A stretch of 64,000 bases of DNA, taken from assembly GCF_947331815.1 (NCBI RefSeq), contig NZ_OX373462.1, positions 372,001 through 436,000 of the forward strand, given 5' to 3'. Below, one piece after another: positions 44,366-53,092 of the stretch. Position numbers and translations under genes: made by a program. Position 1 is the stretch's first letter. Every line of letters starts with the position of its first letter. The stretch is from Cyanobacterium sp. uoEpiScrs1. GTDB lineage: Bacteria > Cyanobacteriota > Cyanobacteriia > Cyanobacteriales > Microcystaceae. Below the pieces are notes generated by a model. It was given only the letters and a program-made list of their open reading frames with translations. It searched no databases and was not told the DNA's origin.

Positions 44366-45109
44366 TTAATTTTGTTGAACTGACGTTAAATAACAATCAA
44401 TTGTCTCATCGGTATTACCTGCAAAGCGAATTTTACCGCGATCTAACCAAATAGCGCGATCACAAGATTGTTGAATGAACTCCAATCCATGAGAAACCAC
44501 TAAAATGGTAGTATGACTTCCCCATAGTTTATCCATTCGCATTTGACATTTGTGCTTAAAACTTTCATCTCCTACTGAAAGGACTTCATCAAGAATTAAC
44601 ACATCGGGTTCAATATCAGTTGCTATGGCAAACCCCAAACGAGCTGTCATTCCTGATGAAAGAGCTTTTACCGGAGCCCACACATATTCCTCTAACTCAG
44701 CAAAGTTTAAAATGGACGCGACTCGCTTCTTCATATCCTGACGAGAAAATCCTAACATTACTCCATAAAGGATGATATTATCGGTTACTGATAATTCCGC
44801 GTCAAAACCCGCTCCTAATTCAATTAAGGGAGCAATTTCTCCTTTAACTCTAACCTGCCCTGTAGATGGCTGTAAAATGCCACAGATAACTTTGAGCAAG
44901 GTAGATTTTCCCGAACCATTAGCTCCAATAATGCCAATCTTTTCCCCCATTTTCACTGTTAAGTTAATTTGATCAAGAATTAATTTTTTTGAGGGTTGGC
45001 GATACTTCCCTTCTAAGAAGGAGAGAATAGTTTTCTTTAAATCATAAGAGAACTCCTCTTGGGTTCTGCGGGATAAAGAAACTTGATCGAGTCTAATTAC
45101 TTCCGTCAT
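44366..45109 (-). CDS. ABC transporter ATPase of polysaccharide exporter (Wzt/TagH type)
   Basis: The 247 residues contain Walker A GANGSGKST (62-70), the signature LSSGMTARLGFAIA and Walker B LILDEVLSVGD. This pattern, including the short N-terminal extension, is typical of ATPases that export O-antigen, teichoic acid or capsule chains. It lacks the C-terminal carbohydrate-binding domain of the longer Wzt class. It starts 7 bases after the permease gene and must pair with it at the inner membrane. Confidence 0.92.
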   Translation of the reverse strand: MTEVIRLDQVSLSRRTQEEFSYDLKKTILSFLEGKYRQPSKKLILDQINLTVKMGEKIGIIGANGSGKSTLLKVICGILQPSTGQVRVKGEIAPLIELGAGFDAELSVTDNIILYGVMLGFSRQDMKKRVASILNFAELEEYVWAPVKALSSGMTARLGFAIATDIEPDVLILDEVLSVGDESFKHKCQMRMDKLWGSHTTILVVSHGLEFIQQSCDRAIWLDRGKIRFAGNTDETIDCYLTSVQQN

Positions 45110-45116
45110 GTAACTT

Positions 45117-45923
45117 CTAGAGCAAGTCCATAAATTGGTTTTGCCAGGCGCGAAAACAAGTCCACCCTAGCATTAAGAGAATAATTCCATTAAGAAACGA
45201 ATGCCCAATTAACATTAAATTAGGTAAAGTCTCTGATAAGGAAATTTGACGAATACTTTCAATAATAGGAATTAAGGGGTTCAGTAGTAAAAAGGATTTG
45301 ACCTTAGTAGGAACAATTTCAGTTGGGTAGAATACAGGCGAGCTGATCCAAAGAACAAAACAAATTAACTCGTAAAAATAAGGCAAATCCCGGAAGAACA
45401 CAAATAAAGCACTTACTAAAAATCCGACTCCGGTACAAACCAGGCTTAAAGCAATTAGGGGAAATATTAACGCTACTACGTTAATGGGGTTTTTGTTAAT
45501 CAGTAAAGTAACTATTGCTAATAATGGCAATGGACCCATCACAAATTGAAAGATGTTAGCCACAATCATTGAGACAGGAAAAATAGAGAGAGGCAGTCTA
45601 ATTTTATTAAGCAAAGGCCCATTTCCGACCACACTACTTAGGGCTTGACTAGTAGCTGCCGAGAAAAAGTTGATAACAATTAGCCCTGTAAACGCTGCTA
45701 GAACATAGTTTAAAGTACTATTGTTATAGTATCTGGCAAAGGCTGTCCCAAAAATTGCAGCATAAAGCCCTGTCATAATCAATGGGTTAAGCAACGACCA
45801 ATAGACCCCTAAAAACGAACCTCGATAACGTCCTTTTAAATTACGTTCAACCAAAATATGGAGCAGCTCCAAATATCGCCTCAAGGGCGACCATTTTAGG
45901 CTGGCTTGTGCCGATAAACTCAT
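45117..45923 (-). CDS. ABC-2 type permease of polysaccharide exporter (Wzm/TagG type)
   Basis: A 268-residue membrane protein with six predicted helices and the family-typical N-terminal motif ERNLKGRYRGSFLGVYWSLL. It forms the channel for the ATPase encoded just downstream. First gene of the three-gene operon ending at the terminator 43375-43403. Exported product is probably a lipid-linked glycan. It is divergent from the DUF2862 gene with 180 bases between. Confidence 0.9.
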   Translation of the reverse strand: MSLSAQASLKWSPLRRYLELLHILVERNLKGRYRGSFLGVYWSLLNPLIMTGLYAAIFGTAFARYYNNSTLNYVLAAFTGLIVINFFSAATSQALSSVVGNGPLLNKIRLPLSIFPVSMIVANIFQFVMGPLPLLAIVTLLINKNPINVVALIFPLIALSLVCTGVGFLVSALFVFFRDLPYFYELICFVLWISSPVFYPTEIVPTKVKSFLLLNPLIPIIESIRQISLSETLPNLMLIGHSFLNGIILLMLGWTCFRAWQNQFMDLL

Positions 45924-46103
45924 AATAGGAATCGGAATGATGAATTATGATTCAAAGGGGTATTGTATTCAATGTAAGGCACCTTTGTCGAGTTGTTCAC
46001 AATGTAGACCTACAAATTTTAACTGATTTTTTAGGATGAACATAGGGCCAGATTCAGCTACACTAAGGAAAGTTTCATTACTTTAATTGAGAATTAAGTG
46101 GGT

Positions 46104-46298
46104 ATGAAAATCGGGCAAAAAGTTCAAGTTTACCGTCTTCGGGATCGAGTCTCCAAAGATATCCTTAATAAATTAGGTCAACAAGGAACTGTTAAGGACT
46201 TTAAAATGACTGATGGGAGTGGCATCGGGGCAGTCGTTCAGTTTACTGATAAAACTGCAGTTTGGTTCTTTGAAGATGAATTAAAACCAGTTAAATAA
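46104..46298 (+). CDS. DUF2862 small protein
   Basis: This 64-residue protein is a conserved cyanobacterial and plastid-lineage family of unknown function, with an SH3-like beta pattern (MKIGQKVQVYRLRDRVSKDI and WFFEDELKPV). I start at the ATG at 46104; a GTG two codons upstream (46098) is also possible. It stands 26 bases before the Get3d-like gene and 1.1 kb before chlG on the same strand, an arrangement I recall as recurring in cyanobacteria. Confidence 0.8.
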   Translation: MKIGQKVQVYRLRDRVSKDILNKLGQQGTVKDFKMTDGSGIGAVVQFTDKTAVWFFEDELKPVK

Positions 46299-46324
46299 CC
46301 AAAGAAAATAAGTTAGAAATTTCC

Positions 46325-47422
46325 ATGACTTTGATTTTGACTTTTCTAGGTAGAGGCGATAGTCATCAAAGTTCGATATCAATCGCAACTGCAAAAAAAA
46401 TGTCCAGTTTAGGGTCACAAGTTCTCTTGGCAGGACAGAACCCTGGGCCGACTTTGAGTACTCTACTTGAAACTCCTGTAAATACTGTCCCAACAAAAGT
46501 TGAAGATAATTTAATGGCAGTTAAATTATCTTCAACTTTTCTTTTAGAAAAAGAATGGGAAAAAGTTAAGGAATTAGAACTTCAATATCTGCGATCACCG
46601 ACTCTGAAAAATGTCTACGGTCAAGAATTGGGGGTTTTACCAGGAATGGAGCAGATATTATCACTCAATGCCCTGCGGGAATATTATCAAGGCGGCGAAT
46701 ACGATGTTATTATCTACGACGGCGACAGCCCTCTAAATACTTTAGGGATGTTCGGAATTCCAGAGCTTCTTAGTTGGTATCTACGGCGATTTGGTCGGGT
46801 ATTGAAAGAATCGGATGTGGTAAAAACACTCTCCCCTTTTATTCAACCCATCACTAGTGCAATTTTAAATATCCCTAGGACTGCTGATGACCTGTCCCAA
46901 AAATCTACTAGCAGCGCTAATAACCTCTTAAAAGAGGGAGCAAAGACTTTGGCTAATCCTAGCTGTATGGCAGCCTATTTAGTAACCACTAACGATGAAT
47001 TAGCGATTGCTGAAACTAAATATTATTGGGGTTGTGCTCAACAGGTGGGGTTAATGGTCAAAGGGGTATTGGTTAATCAAGGTCAAGTTAGTGATTCTCT
47101 GAACCAAGAATTTTCACCCTTGTCAGTGACAGCTGTTTCTCCAACGACAGGAACAGATTGGCAACTCCTGCAGGACACTTTACCAAATTTCCTCGTTAAT
47201 TCGATGCCCCCCCAACCCATTACGGTCGATGTATTTTCTAGAGAAGTTCGATTATTTTTACCTGGATTTGATAAAAATCAAGTAAAACTGACTCAATATG
47301 GTCCAGAGATTACCATTGAAGCAGGAAATCAACGGCGAAATATTGATTTGCCTGTACCATTACGGGGAAAACTTGTTAAAGGTGCAAAGTTCCAAAATCA
47401 CTATTTGATTATTTCTTTCTAA
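46325..47422 (+). CDS. Get3d/ArsA-like ATPase-fold protein with degenerate P-loop
   Basis: The 365 residues match the cyanobacterial ArsA/Get3 family with a C-terminal alpha-crystallin-like domain (about 285-365, VDVFSREVRLFLPG), the Get3d type. Get3 proteins handle hydrophobic membrane segments; Get3d's client is unknown. The deviant Walker A of homologues, a GKGG-x-G-(K/R)-T type loop, reads GRGDSHQSS here (residues 9-17): the signature lysine is arginine, the next glycines are Asp, Ser and His, and the second K/R is Gln. ATP binding is therefore doubtful. The rest, including SPLNTLGMFGIPE, is intact. A 20-bp perfect inverted repeat lies at 46495-46540 in the frame. It precedes chlG by 58 bases. 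Confidence 0.8.
   Translation: MTLILTFLGRGDSHQSSISIATAKKMSSLGSQVLLAGQNPGPTLSTLLETPVNTVPTKVEDNLMAVKLSSTFLLEKEWEKVKELELQYLRSPTLKNVYGQELGVLPGMEQILSLNALREYYQGGEYDVIIYDGDSPLNTLGMFGIPELLSWYLRRFGRVLKESDVVKTLSPFIQPITSAILNIPRTADDLSQKSTSSANNLLKEGAKTLANPSCMAAYLVTTNDELAIAETKYYWGCAQQVGLMVKGVLVNQGQVSDSLNQEFSPLSVTAVSPTTGTDWQLLQDTLPNFLVNSMPPQPITVDVFSREVRLFLPGFDKNQVKLTQYGPEITIEAGNQRRNIDLPVPLRGKLVKGAKFQNHYLIISF
46495..46540. repeat. 20-bp perfect inverted repeat inside the Get3d-like gene
   Basis: Arms 46495-46514 and 46521-46540 are perfectly complementary around the 6-base loop tggcag. The encoded residues (about 57-72, TKVEDNLMAVKLSSTF) remain in frame. Confidence 0.92.
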
Positions 47423-47480
47423 TTATTTAGGAATTTACCACTAAATGCCATTCATTCATTGTTTGAATTCATAATTGCTT

Positions 47481-48455
47481 ATGTCTGACTCTCCTACATA
47501 TAAGGCTGAAGACAGGAGGAATAACAATCGCCAACTACTAGGAATGAAGGGGGCAGCCTCAGGAAAAACATCGATTTGGAAATCACGACTGCAATTGATG
47601 AAACCCATCACTTGGATTCCTCTGATTTGGAGTGTGATCTGTGGTGCAGCGTCATCAGGAGAATATGTCTGGACGTTTGAAAATATCCTGAAAATAACTA
47701 CTTGCATGTTGCTTTCAGGACCACTGATGGCTGGCTACACCCAAACTACCAATGATTTTTATGATCGTGAAATCGATGTCATTAATGAACCCTATCGCCC
47801 CATCCCATCAGGGGCAGTTTCTATTCCTCAAGTAGTCACCCAAATTTTAGTACTATTGGGGGTAGGATTAGTCCTAGGGTACTCTTTAGATGTATGGGCA
47901 GGTCATAAATTCCCCATAATATTTTCTTTGACGATAGGAGGAGCACTTATGTCATATATATACTCAGCTCCTCCCTTAAAATTGAAACAAAATGGCTGGC
48001 TAGGAAGTTATGCCCTTGGTGCAAGTTATATTGCTCTACCTTGGTGGGCTGGTCACGCTTTATTTGGAGAGTTAAATTGGACAATTATAGTCTTGACCCT
48101 ATTCTATAGTTTGGTAGGGTTGGGTATTGCAATTGTTAATGATTTTAAGAGTATTGAGGGTGATCGCCAGCTGGGGTTAAAATCTCTTCCAGTAATATTT
48201 GGGAGCAACTTGGCAGCTTGGATTTGTGTGATCATAATTGATGTTTTTCAAGTCGGAGTTGCTAGCTGTCTAATCTATATCCATCAAAATTTCCACGCGG
48301 CTATATTGTTGTTGTTAGTGATTCCCCAAATTGTTTTTCAAAAAATATACTTCCTGAGAGATCCTTTGCAAAATGATATTAAATATCAATCTAGAGCACA
48401 ACCATTTTTAATTTTGGGAATGTTGGTTACAGGATTAGCATTAGGTCGTATGTAA
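47481..48455 (+). CDS. chlG: Chlorophyll synthase ChlG
   Basis: ChlG esterifies chlorophyllide a with geranylgeranyl or phytyl diphosphate, the last step of chlorophyll a synthesis, in the thylakoid membrane. Both UbiA-family aspartate motifs are intact: NDFYDREID (91-99) and NDFKSIEGD. Eight to nine hydrophobic helices follow. It has 324 residues from the ATG at 47481; a TTG two codons upstream also opens the frame. It follows DUF2862 and Get3d-like genes, probably as one transcript. An intact chlG next to dead psbB, psbT and pam68 implies that some chlorophyll protein, such as photosystem I, remains, or that loss is recent. Confidence 0.93.
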   Translation: MSDSPTYKAEDRRNNNRQLLGMKGAASGKTSIWKSRLQLMKPITWIPLIWSVICGAASSGEYVWTFENILKITTCMLLSGPLMAGYTQTTNDFYDREIDVINEPYRPIPSGAVSIPQVVTQILVLLGVGLVLGYSLDVWAGHKFPIIFSLTIGGALMSYIYSAPPLKLKQNGWLGSYALGASYIALPWWAGHALFGELNWTIIVLTLFYSLVGLGIAIVNDFKSIEGDRQLGLKSLPVIFGSNLAAWICVIIIDVFQVGVASCLIYIHQNFHAAILLLLVIPQIVFQKIYFLRDPLQNDIKYQSRAQPFLILGMLVTGLALGRM

Positions 48456-48466
48456 ATATAAGTAGC

Positions 48467-48507
48467 TATAATTTTTGCTTTTTTCTTTATAAAATACGAA
48501 AATTATA
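48467..48507. terminator. Probable bidirectional terminator between chlG and pgeF
   Basis: An 11-bp stem (48467-48477 with 48497-48507, one wobble) has a T-rich loop region, placed between two convergent stop codons. Confidence 0.5.
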
Positions 48508-48524
48508 CCAAAAAGTCTTCTTTA

Positions 48525-49361
48525 TCATTTTGGGCAGTCTCCAGAAACAATTCCTGACCATTGGACTTTCTTTTGTTGAGTTCGTCGGTAGGAAAAGAAA
48601 TTGTCAGGTTCTTGATAAGTACAATGAGGGGCGATCGCTACTTGGTCTGTTTTAATCCCTAATTTGTATAATTGCAACTCGTTCACTCGTCGTATATCCA
48701 GCCGCACCCGTCCAGGTTTTGAATCAGATAAGATTGGAGAGTCAAGCATAGTTTGTAAAGCTTCTAAAATCTTCCGAGGGCTGCTTATTCCTTCTTCTTT
48801 GAATAGACTTAATCCCACTTCAGCTGCTACCTGTTCCGATACTTGATAAACTTCTCCTGAGATGGCTGGACCCATGGCAATACGAAGGTGTTCTAGAATA
48901 CTCCCAAAATGTTGAAAATAAGCGATGGTTTCGGGAATAATGCGTTGCGCAGTTCCCCTCCATCCTGCATGAACAGCTGCTACTTGGTGAGTCTTAATGT
49001 CTCCAATTAATACTGGTACACAATCAGCACTAGCAACCCAAACGGCTTGATTTACATCATTAGTGATTAACCCATCGGCACAAGGAAAAGTATCTTTTAT
49101 AGTCTTTGTCGCCATTTTTATTTTAATTTCGGGAGGAGTCAACACTAGACAACCATGAACCTGTTTAACCCGATAAGTTATTGCTTTCGGATGTAAAACT
49201 TCTGTTAAATCTTCAGGAGGATAGGGATAAAACTGTCTGGTCAAAAAGCCATGTTTCCAATTTTGGAGCAAAGTACAAGTTAAATAAGGGAGTCCATCCC
49301 ATTGTTGCCATTGCCAAATAGGAATTTTAGTTTGATGATCGCCTCTCAAAGAAGACACCAT
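48525..49361 (-). CDS. pgeF: Peptidoglycan editing factor PgeF (laccase-domain protein)
   Basis: The multicopper-polyphenol-oxidase-fold family (YfiH/PgeF) that removes wrongly incorporated serine from peptidoglycan precursors. The zinc-site signatures SADCVPV, HAGWRGT and GPAISGEVYQV are present. It has 278 residues, normal. The frame carries one of the few HIP1 octamers (GCGATCGC) in the window at 48631-48638. It is divergent from birA with 84 bases between. Confidence 0.9.
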   Translation of the reverse strand: MVSSLRGDHQTKIPIWQWQQWDGLPYLTCTLLQNWKHGFLTRQFYPYPPEDLTEVLHPKAITYRVKQVHGCLVLTPPEIKIKMATKTIKDTFPCADGLITNDVNQAVWVASADCVPVLIGDIKTHQVAAVHAGWRGTAQRIIPETIAYFQHFGSILEHLRIAMGPAISGEVYQVSEQVAAEVGLSLFKEEGISSPRKILEALQTMLDSPILSDSKPGRVRLDIRRVNELQLYKLGIKTDQVAIAPHCTYQEPDNFFSYRRTQQKKVQWSGIVSGDCPK

Positions 49362-49445
49362 GGCTATTACCTCAGCTTCTGATTTTAGGTAAATCTTATC
49401 AAATTACAGAAATTTAGAGCCGCTAAATTAACACTAGATATTTTC

Positions 49446-50264
49446 ATGACGATCAATCAAAATAAACTATATAAAGAATTCATCCAGCTATCAAATACTC
49501 CTTGTTTTTTACCTAGAAATCTCTATTGCTTTAGAAAAATTCCTTCAACTAATGAAACTCTTTGGGAATTGTTGGACCTAAAAAATGATCTGCCGATTGT
49601 GGTAATCGCTTCTGAACAAACTGCAGGAAGAGGACAATGGGGACGAACTTGGCAATCTCTTCCTGGGGGACTTTATCTATCTGTTGCTATTACTCCACAA
49701 ATTTTAGTTAAGGATGCTTTTCACCTAACCTTATTGAGTGCTTGGGGTATTGCTAATCTTTTACAGACATACCAGATCCCCGTTAAATTAAAATGGCCAA
49801 ACGACCTAATTCTCGAAGATCGAAAACTAGGAGGTATCAAAATAGAAACCCGCACCCGCGATGGATACATTACCCATGCAGTGATTGGAGTTGGCGTCAA
49901 TTGGTCTAACACTGTTCCCCCAACGGGAATTACTTTACAGTCCTGGGCGAAAAGGCAAGAGTTGTGTTCCATCTCCTGTTTAGAAAAACTTGCAGCTATT
50001 ACCCTCACTGGAATATTTGATGGTTATCAATACTATCTTGATCAAGACTGTAATTGCTTATTAACTAAATATCTTGAATTACTTGATAGCTTAGGAGATT
50101 CTGTAAAAGTTGAAGGTATTAAAGGGACAGTTGTCGGTGTAACAGCTCAAGGAGAATTGCAGGTGAATTTACAGTCCCCGGGAGCTAAAACACAGATAAA
50201 CTTATCTCCTGGCAGTATCTCTTTAGGGTATAGGGACACATTATTTCGCAACGATGATAGTTAA
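49446..50264 (+). CDS. birA: Biotin-[acetyl-CoA-carboxylase] ligase
   Basis: BirA charges biotin with ATP and attaches it to the biotin carboxyl carrier protein of acetyl-CoA carboxylase. The catalytic loop is GRGQWGRTW and the central KWPNDL and GGIKIE motifs are intact. It has 272 residues and no N-terminal helix-turn-helix, so it is the monofunctional, non-repressor class. A hairpin at 50306-50338 ends the transcript. Needed for fatty acid synthesis. Confidence 0.93.
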   Translation: MTINQNKLYKEFIQLSNTPCFLPRNLYCFRKIPSTNETLWELLDLKNDLPIVVIASEQTAGRGQWGRTWQSLPGGLYLSVAITPQILVKDAFHLTLLSAWGIANLLQTYQIPVKLKWPNDLILEDRKLGGIKIETRTRDGYITHAVIGVGVNWSNTVPPTGITLQSWAKRQELCSISCLEKLAAITLTGIFDGYQYYLDQDCNCLLTKYLELLDSLGDSVKVEGIKGTVVGVTAQGELQVNLQSPGAKTQINLSPGSISLGYRDTLFRNDDS

Positions 50265-50305
50265 GTTAAATAAATCTTAAAATAGAAAGCCAAGCATCTA
50301 CCAGC

Positions 50306-50338
50306 ACTAACTGACGCATAATAAACACGTCAGTTAGT
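50306..50338. terminator. Terminator after birA
   Basis: A perfect 11-bp stem (50306-50316 with 50328-50338) and 11-base loop, then attattt. Lies between convergent genes and may act on both strands. Confidence 0.7.
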
Positions 50339-50379
50339 ATTATTTACTGTCCAAGATTAATCCGATGAAATTCCACCCT

Positions 50380-50754
50380 TTAGTTAGCTACATTACAGGT
50401 TAATGGACAAGAAGCATAAACCGAACTATGGGATGGTTTAGCTTCGCCGTGCAGCCATCTAAGCCAACTAACTTCTTGGGGATGAACCCCTCTTAATGTC
50501 AACATAGCTGCTCCTAAAATAATAGCTAATATATTAGCTCCAATCAAAGACCCTGCTACTAGTAAAACTGAACTAATTGGTAACACAGACTGTAAAATTA
50601 CCGACCCTAATGCTCCTACTGCTGCCATTAAGACAATTAATGGAAATCCTACAACTAACAAACAAACGGTTAGGGTAAAACTCCATATCAAAAAACTTTT
50701 AACAAAAGTTAACGAATTATGCCTTCCAACACTTGACTTTTGTGTGATTTCCAT
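50380..50754 (-). CDS. Conserved cyanobacterial membrane protein, unknown function
   Basis: A 124-residue protein with two to three long hydrophobic helices (about 23-50 and 55-86), a basic N-terminus and a cysteine-containing tail (CPLTCNVAN). The segment LRGVHPQEVSWLRWLHG is distinctive and seems familiar from unicellular nitrogen-fixing cyanobacteria, but I cannot assign a function. A good Shine-Dalgarno sequence (GGAGGAGA, 50760-50767) precedes the ATG, supporting real translation. Confidence 0.6.
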   Translation of the reverse strand: MEITQKSSVGRHNSLTFVKSFLIWSFTLTVCLLVVGFPLIVLMAAVGALGSVILQSVLPISSVLLVAGSLIGANILAIILGAAMLTLRGVHPQEVSWLRWLHGEAKPSHSSVYASCPLTCNVAN

Positions 50755-52183
50755 AACATTCTCCTCCAGGGCAAATTTGTAAAACTATTTGAAATAGAAA
50801 TATGGTTCTTAAGGTTCAGTATAGATAAACTGAATAGAAAATGAGCCTCTTGTAAAAAAACTTTACACTTTTAGGTAATTTTATATGGTAGACGTTGAGA
50901 TTTATTACAGAAAAACAATCTTGAAGTTTCAAAATATAGAATTGATACCAAACCTGCCATTCAAATGGAATTATATGGCAGTTTATCTGTACTCCGAGTA
51001 ATCGCTCTTTAGTAGGGTACATTGACTTATCCAAAGATGACCCACATAAAGATTAACAATTTGTTAGTATTATATTTACATTTCTTAATGATAAGTAGTT
51101 TCTTTTTAAGGAACTAGGGGGAGATAATGTCTGTCAAAGGCAAAAAGATTATCTATAGACTTCAAAGCATACTAGTGGAGTTATCCATAAAAACTCTGAT
51201 TAACTAATGTCATCTAAAGTAGTTTTTGAAATTGAAGTAGTCAAAGACCTTGTTTGAGTTGAATAGAACTTAAAAAGTTCTTCGAAAGAGATACTATGGA
51301 TCTAGTGCAATCAGATTATCAACAAGATGGTGGGGATAGTAGAGAAAATTGCTATATATTTGGAATAAGTTTTCTCAAAAATGTGCATAATAATTTGCTT
51401 ATAGTTTATCGAGAGAACGAACTTATAATTAATAAGATTATGGGATAATATACAAAGTTATAAGAAAAATTTATTAAAAATATTTAGATAAATTGAGTTT
51501 CAACCTTGAGAAAGTCTTAATAAACACAAAAAACAATTAAATAGATAAAAACAAAGAATATATTTAATTTATTAAATATATCTAAAAGAAAAAAATCATC
51601 TAACTGTAGATAGACTGTAAGAAATTTTAGAAAATAAATAAGATGAATAGAAGTTAATGATGACAGTACAAAATTATTTATATTATGATTTCTCTGGTAA
51701 AAATATAATTTTTGGGGTTAGCTTTGATTCTATTTAAGTTTTTAAAAAATTTTAATAAAGATATTAAAATTTTTTTTATTTTCTATATTTCAGACGAAGT
51801 TTTTAACCAAGTTACCTGTTTTTTAACGTATGTACTTGATACGAGAGAATAAACAGAGTATTTAGCACATGTTATTACCCACAAATTTGTCGAATAATCG
51901 ACTATAAGTAGGCATTTTAAGATCACAGCCAACAAAAAAATATGATTGTTGTTTAATCTCTGTCAAAAGAGGAATCTTATTAAAGATATGGACTCACAGA
52001 ACGTCCTCACTTCTAATGTAATAACTATAATGTTACGAGTTAAGATATTAAGTAAGTATTACTCAACATTTTAAGGATAAGAAATCATTTATTTCGATAA
52101 AACATAATAGACAGCCTACCACTATCTTCATTCTTACTTTGTTGTCGAAACTTAACAATTTTGATGCAAGAGCTTCTAGCGCT
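50755..52183. other. Gene-poor region with possible decayed genes
   Basis: No supported gene. A strong Shine-Dalgarno (AGGGGGAG, about 51116-51123) precedes an ATG at 51127 that opens only 26 codons before a stop, looking like the start of a decayed gene. A 50-codon frame at 51296-51448 (MDLVQSDYQQDGGD) follows it. On the minus strand 50816-51034 is open but unrecognised. The 3' part is extremely AT-rich. Confidence 0.4.
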
Positions 52184-52942
52184 ATGATTACTTCCACAGC
52201 TCCAACAGAATTTTTTAAAGGCATTGCTCTTTTCACTCCTGGTGGAGATCTAGTTTACTGTTTAGATCGAACAAAGCAAGTTCAATGGCATTCTCATTTA
52301 TGTGTAGTTTTACAGGAATTATTGCATTTACCTGAACCTCCTCATTTTTTAATTCCTAGTTATACAGCTACTATTGATTGTTGGTTTTCTGAGATAGATA
52401 GTAAGGTTAAAACTGTTGCCGAACTTTATCCATCCCTGGAACGATATCAGCCCCTATTGAATGCCGTATTTGGGATGACTAACTTAACTTGGCAGACGAA
52501 AACTTGGCAAGAGGAAGTTTGCAACCCAATTATCCTAGAAACCTATAAAGACGAATTTCCCCAACTGTGGGAAAACCATGATTTGATTGTGTCTTGGAAT
52601 CATTATCGTAACCAAGAGCCACAACCTCAGTCAGTTTTTTCTGTATCAGATAGTGCGGAGCATAAAACAGCTCATCAAGGATATATTTTACGTCTTTTTG
52701 TAGCTGGAAATAGCACCAAAATGAGACAAACCTTAGAAATTATTCATGGTTTACTCGAAAAAGAATTGGAACATCCCTATACTCTTAAAGTTATTGATAT
52801 TTCCAAATACCCAGACCAAGCTGAAACTCATCATGTTTCAGCTACCCCCACTCTTGTTCGTGTCTGGCCCAAACCGGTAAGGCATATCATTGGAGAGTTG
52901 GAGGATCCATCTAGGATATTACAACTTGTTTCAAGGATTTAA
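52184..52942 (+). CDS. KaiB-domain protein with a unique N-terminal domain
   Basis: The C-terminal 85 residues follow the KaiB pattern: YILRLFVAGNSTKM, then LKVIDISKYPDQAE, SATPTLVRVWPKPVRHIIG and EDPSRILQLV. KaiB is a fold-switching thioredoxin-like circadian clock protein; the same fold serves as the SasA sensor domain. The first about 150 residues (FKGIALFTPGGDLVYC, LPEPPHFLIPSYTATIDCWF) form a separate domain I do not recognise. No kaiA, kaiC or kinase domain lies near. I start at the ATG at 52184; a TTG at 52139 would add 15 residues. It converges with aroF. Confidence 0.7.
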   Translation: MITSTAPTEFFKGIALFTPGGDLVYCLDRTKQVQWHSHLCVVLQELLHLPEPPHFLIPSYTATIDCWFSEIDSKVKTVAELYPSLERYQPLLNAVFGMTNLTWQTKTWQEEVCNPIILETYKDEFPQLWENHDLIVSWNHYRNQEPQPQSVFSVSDSAEHKTAHQGYILRLFVAGNSTKMRQTLEIIHGLLEKELEHPYTLKVIDISKYPDQAETHHVSATPTLVRVWPKPVRHIIGELEDPSRILQLVSRI

Positions 52943-53002
52943 TATCTATTTTCAGATACGCTACCCTACTGTATAGGCGAATGAGATTTTAATCGCGCTA
53001 GA

Positions 53003-53027
53003 CCCTCAGTTAAAATAATTGTGAGGG
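53003..53027. terminator. Possible weak terminator between KaiB-domain gene and aroF
   Basis: A short ccctca/tgaggg stem separated by 13 bases between two convergent stop codons. There is little T-run support. Confidence 0.35.
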
Positions 53028-53092
53028 ACCAGCGACTATTATCCCTACCTTGCTCTCATAGACATAGATAATTGATCCGCGAGTTATTAAAG

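Noticed and set aside
50816-51034. 72-codon minus-strand frame
   Set aside because: No ribosome site and no family; possibly part of a decayed gene but unsupported as a CDS.
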